From positions 124,001 to 188,000 of the forward strand of contig CANMHG010000006.1 of the NCBI GenBank assembly GCA_947497585.1: a stretch of 64,000 nt of DNA, in the 5' to 3' direction. Source of the DNA: an uncultured Bacillaceae bacterium (lineage in GTDB: Bacteria > Bacillota > Bacilli > Bacillales > Bacillaceae_L). The translations under genes were made by a program, and so were the position numbers. Positions 43,522 through 51,536 of this stretch are shown here, in pieces. Under the pieces are notes generated by a model, which ran no database searches, was not told the origin of the DNA, and saw nothing but the letters and a program-made list of their open reading frames with translations. The number at the start of each line of letters is the position of its first letter. Position 1 is the first letter of the stretch.

Positions 43522-45216
43522 TTATTTTTTCAGATGAAACACAATCGACTCATAGGGACGCAAGAGAATTTTCTTCCACTCATCCGAAGAATCATCATAA
43601 TTTGAAAGTAACCTCTCACCTTTATATCCTTCTACATTTATGTCCTCTGGCAGTTTAAATGTTGTTTCTCGACCATAGAAATTATTAACCACAAGTAATT
43701 TCTCATTCTCAGAACTACGTACATAAGCAAAAATTGTATCATCATCCTCTAGAATTAGCTGATAATCTCCATCGATGATGATATCGTATTTTTTTCTAAG
43801 ACTAACTAGTTTTTGATAATGATAAAAAATAGAATTCTTATCTTTCAGTGCCTTTTCTGCATTTACCTCTTTATAATTATCCGCAACGTTTATCCATGGA
43901 GACCCAGTCGTAAATCCTGCATTTTCATTAGCATTCCATTGAACCGGTGTCCGAGAGTTATCTCTTGATTTCTGTTTAAGGATCTCAATAATCTCTTCCT
44001 CTCGCATACCTTCTTGCCTTTTTATATTAAAAATATTTAAGGATTCTACATCTCGATAATCGTCAATTGTATCGAATTTAGGATCAGTCATCCCAAACTC
44101 TTCACCTTGATAGATGTAGGGTGTTCCTTGCATCATATGAATGGTAGTAGCTAGCATCTTTGCTGATTCTTTATGGTATGTACCATCATCTCCAAACCTT
44201 GATACAACACGTGGTTGGTCATGATTACACCAAAATAAAGCATTCCAACCAGAGCCCTTATGCATTTCTACCTGCCATGTTGAAAGGATTTTTTTTAATG
44301 CTAAAAAATCAAACTCAGCTTTTGTCCATTTCTCTCCGTTTGGATAGTCCACCTTAAGATGATGAAAATTAAAAGTCATATTAAGTTCGTTTCGTTCAGG
44401 GTTTGTATACTTAATACAATTTACAATCGTCGTAGAAGACATTTCACCAACTGTCATGATGTCATAATTCGAAAAAACTTCTTCGTTCATTTCACGGAAA
44501 AATTCATGCACTCTCGGTCCATCCGTATAAAATTTTCTTCCATCGCCTGGAGGAACTGAACCATCATCATTAGGGAAATCTTGGTCTTTTGAAATTAAGT
44601 TAATAACATCTAACCGGAATCCATCGACTCCCTTTTTAAGCCAGAAGTGCATCATTTCATAAACGGTATGACGTACCTCTTTATTTTCCCAATTTAAATC
44701 AGCCTGAGTTACATCAAATAAATGTAAGTAATACTGTCCAGTCGTTTCATCATATTCCCAAGCTGATCCGCCGAACTTAGACGCCCAGTTTGTAGGTGGC
44801 TCTCCATCTTTTCCATCTCTCCAAAAATAAAAATCTCGATATGGATTAGTCTTTGAAGACATCGACTGATGAAACCATTCATGCTCTGTGGAAGTGTGAT
44901 TTACCACAATGTCCATTATTATTTTCATTTCCCGTTTATGAGCTTCGTCTAACATTCGGTCAAAGTCTTCCATTGATCCATATTCTTCATAAATCGAGTA
45001 ATAATCACTTATATCATAGCCATTATCTCTTTGAGGAGATTTATAAATGGGGGTCAACCATAAAACATCGACCCCAAGTTCCTTTAAGTAATCCAACTTT
45101 TCAATGATTCCCTGAATATCTCCTACACCATTCCCTGTCGTATCATTAAAGCTTTTAGGATAAATTTGATAAACAACAGATTTCTTCCACCAAGGATGTG
45201 TCAATTTGAAATCCAC
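43522..45216 (-). CDS. treA: Trehalose-6-phosphate hydrolase
   Basis: A 564-residue GH13 enzyme that splits trehalose-6-phosphate, imported by TreP, into glucose and glucose-6-phosphate. It is nearly colinear with Bacillus subtilis TreA (WWKKSVVYQIYPKSFND at the start). Catalytic Asp203 lies in DGFRLDVINLISKDQ, the acid Glu in TVGEMSS and the third Asp in CNHDQPR. The start is GTG at 45216, but a TTG 12 nt further on has a better-spaced purine site and is the alternative. Located 21 bp after treP. Confidence 0.93.
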   Translation of the reverse strand: MDFKLTHPWWKKSVVYQIYPKSFNDTTGNGVGDIQGIIEKLDYLKELGVDVLWLTPIYKSPQRDNGYDISDYYSIYEEYGSMEDFDRMLDEAHKREMKIIMDIVVNHTSTEHEWFHQSMSSKTNPYRDFYFWRDGKDGEPPTNWASKFGGSAWEYDETTGQYYLHLFDVTQADLNWENKEVRHTVYEMMHFWLKKGVDGFRLDVINLISKDQDFPNDDGSVPPGDGRKFYTDGPRVHEFFREMNEEVFSNYDIMTVGEMSSTTIVNCIKYTNPERNELNMTFNFHHLKVDYPNGEKWTKAEFDFLALKKILSTWQVEMHKGSGWNALFWCNHDQPRVVSRFGDDGTYHKESAKMLATTIHMMQGTPYIYQGEEFGMTDPKFDTIDDYRDVESLNIFNIKRQEGMREEEIIEILKQKSRDNSRTPVQWNANENAGFTTGSPWINVADNYKEVNAEKALKDKNSIFYHYQKLVSLRKKYDIIIDGDYQLILEDDDTIFAYVRSSENEKLLVVNNFYGRETTFKLPEDINVEGYKGERLLSNYDDSSDEWKKILLRPYESIVFHLKK

Positions 45217-45237
45217 CCACTTCTTCTATAGATAAAA

Positions 45238-46680
45238 TTAACGAGTTTTCCCTAAACGCTTGTATGCATTTTCACCCATTTTTGTTTTTGCTAAAATGAT
45301 TGTTAATACAATTGGCACGACGATAGCCACAAGCATTGCTAGTGCAAAAAGCAGCATATCCTGAACTTGAATTGATAAAATACCAGGAATTCCGCCAACA
45401 CCAATTGAGTTCGCCATTACACCAGAACCTACTGATATGATTGCTGCAGCCATCGATCCAATCATCGCAGCTAAAAATGGAAAGGCATACTTAAGATTGA
45501 TACCGAACATGGCTGGTTCTGTTACTCCTAAATAACAGGAGATGGCTGCAGGAACTGAAACCTGTTGTTCCTTTTCATCTTTTCTGTTTAAGATAATCAT
45601 GGCAACAACTGCAGAGCCTTGGGCAATATTTGATAGTGCAATCATCGGCCAAAGGTTGGTCCCTCCGAATTCACTCATCAATTGAAGGTCAATTGCATTC
45701 GTCATATGGTGAAGACCAGTGATAACTAATGGAGCGTAAGCAAATCCAAATAATGCTGCAAATAACCAACCAAACGTAGATGTTAGACCTGAATAGACAA
45801 TATCAGAAATCCATGATCCTATTGCCCATCCAATTGGACCTAACACAACGTGTGCTATTAAGACTGCAGGAACTAAAGCAAAAAACGGTACAAAAATCAT
45901 TGATATCACATTCGGAATAACTTTACGCAATCCTAACTCTAAGTAAGAAAGTACAAATCCAGCTAAAATTGCAGGTATGACTTGTGCCTGATATCCTATC
46001 ATTTGTACCTGAGCAAACCCAAAATCCCATACAGGTATATTCTCGGCTCCGGCAACTCCATACGCATTTAGCAATTGCGGAGAAACAAGAGTAATCCCTA
46101 GAACGATACCTAAAATTTGAGTTGTCCCCATTTTTCGTGAGATTGCCCATGTAATACCGACCGGTAAAAAGTGAAAGATTGCTTCACCAATTAACCATAA
46201 AAATGCATGAGCACCTGCCCAGAATTGTGATACTTCTACTAGCGTTTTGGTTCCACCATCAAGCATTTTAATTTCGCCGATTACATTTCTAAAACCTAAG
46301 ATTAGACCCCCAACCACTAATGCTGGAATTAATGGAGTAAAAATATCCGCTAAATGTGAAACCATTCTTTGTAACACGTTCATATTCTGCTTTGCAGCCA
46401 CTTTGGCATCATCTTTTGAGGCAGTATCTCCTACACCTGCAATCTTTGAAAATTCATTATAGAAGGTTGAAACCTCGTTTCCAATAATAACCTGAAATTG
46501 TCCAGCTTGAGTAAAGGTACCCTTAACGAGTCCAATATTCTCAACAGCCTTGACATCTGCCTTACTTTGATCCTTTAAAACAAACCTCATTCTAGTTGCA
46601 CAGTGGGTAACAACCGATATATTCTCACTACCACCCACATGCTCAAGCAATTCCTTGGCTGAGTCTGTATATTTGCCCAT
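45238..46680 (-). CDS. treP: PTS trehalose transporter EIIBC
   Basis: A 480-residue EIIBC permease that imports and phosphorylates trehalose. The N-terminal IIB domain has the phosphorylated Cys27 in SVVTHCATRMRFVLKD; the IIC domain has about ten helices with the conserved GLHHMTNAIDLQLM and TEPAMFGINLKYAFPF segments. No IIA is fused, and one is supplied by the last gene of the operon. AGGAAG precedes the ATG. TreR is not encoded nearby and no palindromic Tre operator was seen in the short upstream region. Confidence 0.92.
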   Translation of the reverse strand: MGKYTDSAKELLEHVGGSENISVVTHCATRMRFVLKDQSKADVKAVENIGLVKGTFTQAGQFQVIIGNEVSTFYNEFSKIAGVGDTASKDDAKVAAKQNMNVLQRMVSHLADIFTPLIPALVVGGLILGFRNVIGEIKMLDGGTKTLVEVSQFWAGAHAFLWLIGEAIFHFLPVGITWAISRKMGTTQILGIVLGITLVSPQLLNAYGVAGAENIPVWDFGFAQVQMIGYQAQVIPAILAGFVLSYLELGLRKVIPNVISMIFVPFFALVPAVLIAHVVLGPIGWAIGSWISDIVYSGLTSTFGWLFAALFGFAYAPLVITGLHHMTNAIDLQLMSEFGGTNLWPMIALSNIAQGSAVVAMIILNRKDEKEQQVSVPAAISCYLGVTEPAMFGINLKYAFPFLAAMIGSMAAAIISVGSGVMANSIGVGGIPGILSIQVQDMLLFALAMLVAIVVPIVLTIILAKTKMGENAYKRLGKTR

Positions 46681-46780
46681 AATTTTATATCTTCCTCCAA
46701 TCTATCACTAATAATTTAGGTCCTATCTTTGCATATTCTTTATTTTCTTACGTCCACCTTATTATTATTCATCACAAAAA

Positions 46781-46832
46781 GGGGCCTGACCCCCAGCGCG
46801 TTAAAGCTTTAACGCACTGGGGGTCAGGCCCC
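46781..46832. repeat. 52-bp palindromic repeat, copy 9 (last full copy)
   Basis: Full-length copy with a clear compensatory change: CCAGCG on the left matched by CACTGG on the right, in place of CCGGCG/CACCGG. It lies between the co-directional HD and treP genes. Confidence 0.95.
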
Positions 46833-46837
46833 AAAAT

Positions 46838-47386
46838 TTACAGGGTTGTTCCAAATACATCTTCTACTACTTTTTCCAACTCCCCTATTAGTCTGAATTC
46901 ACCCTTCTTATGAGCTAAAGCTTTCACAATACTTGAGTAATACCAGTGCTGTTTGCTTTTCCCACGATTAAATCGATCCCAGACAACCTCTCCACTGACT
47001 TCAATATCTTCTTTTATACTCTTCAGGTTATGTAATTTATCAGCGACAATAACTTTTATTTCATCTAGCTCGGCACTTTTTAAGTGCTCTATAGTGTGCT
47101 GCTTTCTTTCCTCCCAAGATAAGCTTTTATCATGCTCCGAAGCTGCACGTACAAGACTTGTGACCTTAGGACCAACTAAATTCAGCAAATCCTCATAAGT
47201 TATATCTGTATCCTCCACTGTATCATGAAGAATTCCCGCTGCAATGACTTCATCTGAACACTCCTCCTTTTGTAATAACATTCCAACTGAATATGGATGT
47301 GTTACATATGGGATATTTGTTAATTTTCTTGTCTGTCCGGAATGAGCTTTTGCTGCGATTACAATTGCTTTATCAATCAAATTCAT
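46838..47386 (-). CDS. RelA/SpoT HD-type small hydrolase
   Basis: A 182-residue protein consisting of one HD hydrolase domain like that of RelA/SpoT and the MESH1 small alarmone hydrolases. Metal ligands are His30 (YVTHPYSVG), His54-Asp55 with ED58-59 ([10 protein letters not shown]) and the later [10 protein letters not shown] with Asp. The synthetase and regulatory domains are absent. It may hydrolyse (p)ppGpp or another nucleotide. TTAGGAGG-like sequence precedes the ATG. Divergent from ykuD. Confidence 0.85.
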   Translation of the reverse strand: MNLIDKAIVIAAKAHSGQTRKLTNIPYVTHPYSVGMLLQKEECSDEVIAAGILHDTVEDTDITYEDLLNLVGPKVTSLVRAASEHDKSLSWEERKQHTIEHLKSAELDEIKVIVADKLHNLKSIKEDIEVSGEVVWDRFNRGKSKQHWYYSSIVKALAHKKGEFRLIGELEKVVEDVFGTTL

Positions 47387-47481
47387 TAGCTATTCCTCCT
47401 TACGATATTATTAATAAAAGAAACTCCCTTATCTATTCAACATATACTTATATTATTACCAAATTTAAGGAGGTGTCCACT

Positions 47482-47976
47482 CTGATTCATACAATAAAAC
47501 CCGGAGAGACCCTTAATCAGATAGCAAGAGATTATCGCACCCCACTCGTTTCAATAATTACAGCAAATCCTTCAATTAATCCAAATCTCATCTATCCTGG
47601 TCAAACCATCGTAATACCAGGCTATCCTTCTCCAGATACGATTCCATTTACAATAGATGTATCCATTAACAACCGAAAACTAACCTTATTTAAAAATGGT
47701 GTTATTCAAAAACAATATCCTATTGCAGTCGGAAGAATCTTACATGGTACACCTGTAGGTAGCTATATTATTATTAATAAAGCTCCAAATCCTGGTGGCC
47801 CATTCGGTACAATGTGGATGAGTCTTTCAAAACAGCATTATGGAATTCATGGAACCAATGACCCAAGTTCTATTGGAAAAGCTGTTTCTAAAGGATGTAT
47901 TCGTATGTATAACCGCGATGTTGAGGAACTTGCGAGAACCATTCCTGTTGGAACCCGTGTAAATATCCATGCATAA
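47482..47976 (+). CDS. ykuD: LysM L,D-transpeptidase YkuD, apparent CTG start
   Basis: A 164-residue cell-wall L,D-transpeptidase that forms 3-3 peptidoglycan crosslinks or attaches proteins. N-terminal LysM (about 2-47), then the YkuD domain with catalytic His123 ([10 protein letters not shown]) and Cys139 ([15 protein letters not shown]). Length equals that of Bacillus YkuD. AAGGAGGTG (47467-47475) is followed at the right distance by CTG ATT CAT. GTG at 47473 is inside the site, and longer frames from 47293 overlap the divergent HD gene. In Bacillus, YkuD is a spore protein without a classical signal. Confidence 0.85.
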   Translation: MIHTIKPGETLNQIARDYRTPLVSIITANPSINPNLIYPGQTIVIPGYPSPDTIPFTIDVSINNRKLTLFKNGVIQKQYPIAVGRILHGTPVGSYIIINKAPNPGGPFGTMWMSLSKQHYGIHGTNDPSSIGKAVSKGCIRMYNRDVEELARTIPVGTRVNIHA

Positions 47977-48035
47977 ACACTGAATGAATTATATCCTTTT
48001 GGGAGACGTTATAAGAAAAAAAGGAGTCGTTTCCA

Positions 48036-48800
48036 ATGAGGATTATTCTTCTTATGGTAGTTCTTCTTTTCTCAAGCTTTATCTCAAATGCAGCAGCGAA
48101 TGAAGATAACACAAAGAAAGTATTAGCAATTGTAATTGATGATTTTGGGAATAATATGAAGGGTACTGAGGAAATGCTCGCTCTTCCAATTCCTCTAACA
48201 GTGGCTATTATGCCATTTATGACAACAACCGAACGTGATGCGAAATTAGCCCACTCCAGAGGTCATGAGGTAATTATTCATCTTCCAATGGAGCCTAAGA
48301 GAGGCAAGAAAAGCTGGCTAGGTCCTGGTGCAATCACAACAGACTTAAGTGACAAAGAAATTCGAAAAAGAGTCGAAGCAGCAATAGATAACGTTCCATA
48401 TGCAGTTGGAATGAACCATCATATGGGTTCAAAGGTAACAGAAAACGAACGAATCATGAGAATTGTTTTAGAAGTTTGTAGAGAAAAAGGGCTTTATTAT
48501 TTAGATAGTAAAACAGCTAGTAAAAGCGTGATTCCCAAAATTGCAGCAGAGCTATCTGTTCCATATTTAGAAAATAACATGTTCTTTGATCATCAATATT
48601 CAAGTAAGCATATTTATAAGCAAGCTTCAGTTATTGTAAAGAAACTTGAGGACCGCAGTCCACTAATTGCGATTGGTCATGTTGGGATTACTGGAGATAA
48701 TGTTGTTGGTGCATTAAAGGCAAACATTCCCGAATATGAAAAACATGCTGAAATTGTATTACTATCTGAACTAATTCCAAATTCTGTTCCATTATATTAA
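48036..48800 (+). CDS. Divergent polysaccharide deacetylase (YibQ family)
   Basis: A 254-residue secreted protein with a signal peptide (1-20, cleaved near SNAAA). The domain matches the divergent polysaccharide deacetylase family: VIDDFGNNMKGTEEML at the start, metal-site-like HLPMEPKR and MNHHMGSKVTENERIM, and SKTASKSVIPKIAAEL. An envelope role, perhaps in lipoprotein or glycan modification, is likely, but the reaction is not proven. AAGGAG precedes the ATG. It lies 59 bp after ykuD, so joint transcription is possible. Confidence 0.85.
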   Translation: MRIILLMVVLLFSSFISNAAANEDNTKKVLAIVIDDFGNNMKGTEEMLALPIPLTVAIMPFMTTTERDAKLAHSRGHEVIIHLPMEPKRGKKSWLGPGAITTDLSDKEIRKRVEAAIDNVPYAVGMNHHMGSKVTENERIMRIVLEVCREKGLYYLDSKTASKSVIPKIAAELSVPYLENNMFFDHQYSSKHIYKQASVIVKKLEDRSPLIAIGHVGITGDNVVGALKANIPEYEKHAEIVLLSELIPNSVPLY

Positions 48801-48812
48801 TAGAACCAACAT

Positions 48813-48850
48813 AAAAAATTCGCCAAGTAACATACTCGGCGAATTTTTTT
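48813..48850. terminator. Bidirectional terminator
   Basis: AAAAAATTCGCC (48813-48824) pairs with GGCGAATTTTTT (48838-48849) and has T-runs in both directions, between the convergent deacetylase and MFS genes. Confidence 0.92.
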
Positions 48851-48860
48851 AAAACGATAC

Positions 48861-50162
48861 CTATATAACTGTTCCCACTACTTTAGGCACTCTTTTCGCT
48901 TCTCCGTATTCAGGGTGAACCTTACGAACAACAGAACTCCTTGCCAAGAATAAAACTACACCTATTAGCAATAGTGATGAAGTTAACAGAATCCATTGCG
49001 GTGGAAAAACATCATATAGGAAACCATAAATGACCATTCCTAGTGGCATAAGAGCCATAGCCATTGTTTCTAAAATTGAAAAGACACGTCCTTTAAAGTC
49101 ATCATCAATTTCCTTTTGCATCAGTACTTGTAAAGGTGTATTTACAATCATTACCGTTACTCCAAAGCTAAACATGATGGTTGCATAATAGATAAATGTT
49201 AGTAGACTTGATAACTCAACCACTAAAGGTATTCCAATTGCCGCCATTAGTAAACCTAATCCGATGATGCCTCGCTTTGAAACCAAGAAAGGATACTTCA
49301 CTTCTTTTCCCATTGAGAAATAAATCGACATTAGTAACATCCCAACAGCAAAAGCACCTTGTGTTAAACCGAAAGCCTGCGAATCCATTTTCATTTTTTC
49401 AATTAATATAAAAGAATAACCAACTTCAAAGGCCCCAAATAAGAAATTAATCAACAAAGCTATCCAAATCATAGTCATTACGAGTTTTTGTAATTTTAAA
49501 TAGTTCACTCCCGCTTTTAGACCTTGCCACATTGACTCTTTTTGTTGCCCATCTTCTTTTTGAGCTCTATTAGCAAAAAGGTTAAAATCCATTGTAGCCT
49601 CAAGGATAACAGCCAAAATTGATGCACAAATATAAATGATAAGGAAGGTTGACATAGAAACCGCACCATATAGTAAACCACCTACTGCCGGGCTTGCAAT
49701 TGCAGCAAATGAGATAGACATTTGATTTAGTGACATCGCTCGTTGAATTCTATCTTTATCAATCAAGCCAGTAATTGATGCAGTAAACGTCACACCTGAA
49801 AACATTGATGTTAATGAAAGGACACAAGTTGTTATATAAATTGCTAGTAATGATAGCCCTGAGGTAAGAGTAACTGCTAGCAACGTTATGATTGTTACTG
49901 TTGTTGCGATTTGTGAGATGATAACAATTTTTTTCCGCGAATATTTATCTGCTACATAACCTGCAATCGGAGAAGCTAATGTTCTTGGCAAGATATTGCA
50001 TATTAAATTGGTGGCGAAACTTGTTGCAGAGCCTGTTAATTGTAAAATATAAAAACTGATTGCGAAAGTATACACTTGTGCTCCAAATGTAGAAATGAGC
50101 TTACTTATCGTAAACGTATACAGATGATAAGTTGCTTTTTTTAACTTTAATGTTTGATCCAT
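48861..50162 (-). CDS. MFS transporter divergent from an XRE-TPR regulator
   Basis: A 433-residue, 12-helix major facilitator of the macrolide-efflux-like (MefA-type) branch; helices start at TISKLISTFGAQVYTFAISFYILQ, and the typical loops are AGYVADKYSRKK and MQKEIDDDFKGRVFSILE. It is divergent from a long XRE-TPR regulator and shares a control region with two identical palindromes, so the regulator probably controls it. It exports an unknown compound, possibly a macrolide-like antibiotic or a signal peptide. Confidence 0.87.
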   Translation of the reverse strand: MDQTLKLKKATYHLYTFTISKLISTFGAQVYTFAISFYILQLTGSATSFATNLICNILPRTLASPIAGYVADKYSRKKIVIISQIATTVTIITLLAVTLTSGLSLLAIYITTCVLSLTSMFSGVTFTASITGLIDKDRIQRAMSLNQMSISFAAIASPAVGGLLYGAVSMSTFLIIYICASILAVILEATMDFNLFANRAQKEDGQQKESMWQGLKAGVNYLKLQKLVMTMIWIALLINFLFGAFEVGYSFILIEKMKMDSQAFGLTQGAFAVGMLLMSIYFSMGKEVKYPFLVSKRGIIGLGLLMAAIGIPLVVELSSLLTFIYYATIMFSFGVTVMIVNTPLQVLMQKEIDDDFKGRVFSILETMAMALMPLGMVIYGFLYDVFPPQWILLTSSLLLIGVVLFLARSSVVRKVHPEYGEAKRVPKVVGTVI

Positions 50163-50181
50163 CGGATAACACCTTCCAAAA

Positions 50182-50253
50182 GTTTAATTTAATTAAACAA
50201 ATTATATCACCTTCTGTTCTTCCATTTCAACAAAAAGTTTAATATAATTAAAC
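50182..50253. promoter_or_regulatory. Two identical palindromic operators
   Basis: GTTTAATTTAATTAAAC (50182-50198) and GTTTAATATAATTAAAC (50237-50253) are 17-bp palindromes of the form GTTTAAT-N3-ATTAAAC, 55 bp apart centre to centre, in the gap between the MFS and XRE-TPR genes. Confidence 0.8.
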
Positions 50254-50284
50254 TAATTGAATTTTAGGAGTGAAAAGCACAATT

Positions 50285-51517
50285 ATGCTGGGAGAAAAAA
50301 TACGAAAACTGCGTAAACAGAAAAAACTAACCCTAGAGCAGCTTGCTGGATCTGAACTTACAAAGGGAATGCTCAGTTTAATTGAAAATAACAAAGCAAA
50401 GCCTTCAATGGAAAGTCTAGAATATATTGCAAGTCGACTTGGAGTAGCTATATCAGATTTAGTGGGAGAAACAAGCATCCAGGAAACTAGAGAACTATTG
50501 GAAAAAGCTGAGGCTTTAATAAATTTGGACTTTGAAAACAATAAGGACAAGTTTAAAGAATTAATTATGTTAATTGAACCTTATACACCTAAGCTTTCTC
50601 ATGGATATGAATCAGCTAGACTGTTAGATATTTATAGCCGAAGCCTTTTTCATGAACAGAAAAGCGGCTGGAAGGAAATCGTTCAACAGGTTTCAACAAT
50701 GTACGATGAAATGAATTTAACTGCTAGACGTGCCTCTATCGGAATATTTAATGCTCTTGAAAAATTTAATGAGCACCGCTACTCAGAATCACTAGCGATT
50801 TTTATAAATGAACGTAAAGAGGTCGAAGCTAAACATGCCTTTATTGACCCTATGACACGTCTAGACTTGGACTATTATGAAGCAATACTGCACTTCGCGG
50901 TGGGTAATGCAGATGCCGCTTCAAATGTTATAGAAAATGCACTGGCTTATTCAAAGGATAAAAGAATCTTTTACCTAATTGATGAATTATACCGTATTGC
51001 AGCTGCACATTCGATGATGTCTAACGATAAGGAAAAAACGGACTACTACTTAACTAAATTAAAGCAATATGGAGAATTTGTAGAAGATTTTAAACCTCTC
51101 TTTTTCTATAAGTTATTTAAGCTCATGTCTCTAACTTTTGAACAGCAAAAATATGGACTAGCTCTGGAATTGATAAATGAGTATTCAGAGGATCTTGCCC
51201 TGGTGGAGCAGTTCGGACCTTGGCTCTATATTGAAAAAGGGAAGGCATTATATGGTTTAGGGCACTATCAAGAGGCGATCGAAAATATCGAAAAGAGTAA
51301 AATCCCTCCCTATATACATCATCCTTTCGACTTGTCTATTTTCTATATAAAACACGCTTATAAAGCACTGGCATATCTAGCTTTAGAGGATTATTCAAAA
51401 GCTTTGCAAACAGCAGAAACAGCGATTACACTATTCGAACCTTTGCCGGATTCAACTTTTAAGCAATTTTCAAATGAAGTCTACAATAAAATCGTAAAGA
51501 CACAAAAAAAGGCCTGA
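50285..51517 (+). CDS. XRE-family regulator with TPR domain
   Basis: About 410 residues. An N-terminal XRE HTH (about 5-60; LRKQKKLTLEQLAGSELTKGMLSLIENNKAKPS) is followed by helical TPR-like repeats to the end (e.g. YEAILHFAVGNADAAS, LALELINEYSEDLALVE, GKALYGLGHYQEAIENIE, LEDYSKALQTAETAI). The architecture is that of RRNPP/PlcR- and Rap-like receptors, which often bind signalling peptides, although many are peptide-independent. No peptide gene is visible nearby. The start is uncertain: ATG at 50285 is 14 nt from AGGAG, and GTG at 50270 is the alternative. Confidence 0.83.
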   Translation: MLGEKIRKLRKQKKLTLEQLAGSELTKGMLSLIENNKAKPSMESLEYIASRLGVAISDLVGETSIQETRELLEKAEALINLDFENNKDKFKELIMLIEPYTPKLSHGYESARLLDIYSRSLFHEQKSGWKEIVQQVSTMYDEMNLTARRASIGIFNALEKFNEHRYSESLAIFINERKEVEAKHAFIDPMTRLDLDYYEAILHFAVGNADAASNVIENALAYSKDKRIFYLIDELYRIAAAHSMMSNDKEKTDYYLTKLKQYGEFVEDFKPLFFYKLFKLMSLTFEQQKYGLALELINEYSEDLALVEQFGPWLYIEKGKALYGLGHYQEAIENIEKSKIPPYIHHPFDLSIFYIKHAYKALAYLALEDYSKALQTAETAITLFEPLPDSTFKQFSNEVYNKIVKTQKKA

Positions 51518-51531
51518 TTATCAGGTCTTTT
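51507..51531. terminator. Bidirectional terminator overlapping a stop codon
   Basis: AAAAGGCCTGAT (51507-51518) pairs with ATCAGGTCTTTT (51520-51531, with one G-U pair). The stop codon of the XRE-TPR gene lies in the stem. Convergent with the next gene. Confidence 0.8.
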
Positions 51532-51536
51532 AGTTC

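Noticed and set aside
21547..46832. CRISPR array made of the 52-bp repeats
   Set aside because: Copies are kilobases apart with genes between them, are palindromic throughout, and have no spacers of constant length or cas genes.
47293..47481. Longer N-terminus for YkuD
   Set aside because: It overlaps the divergent HD gene, has no ribosome site and would place unrelated sequence before the LysM domain.
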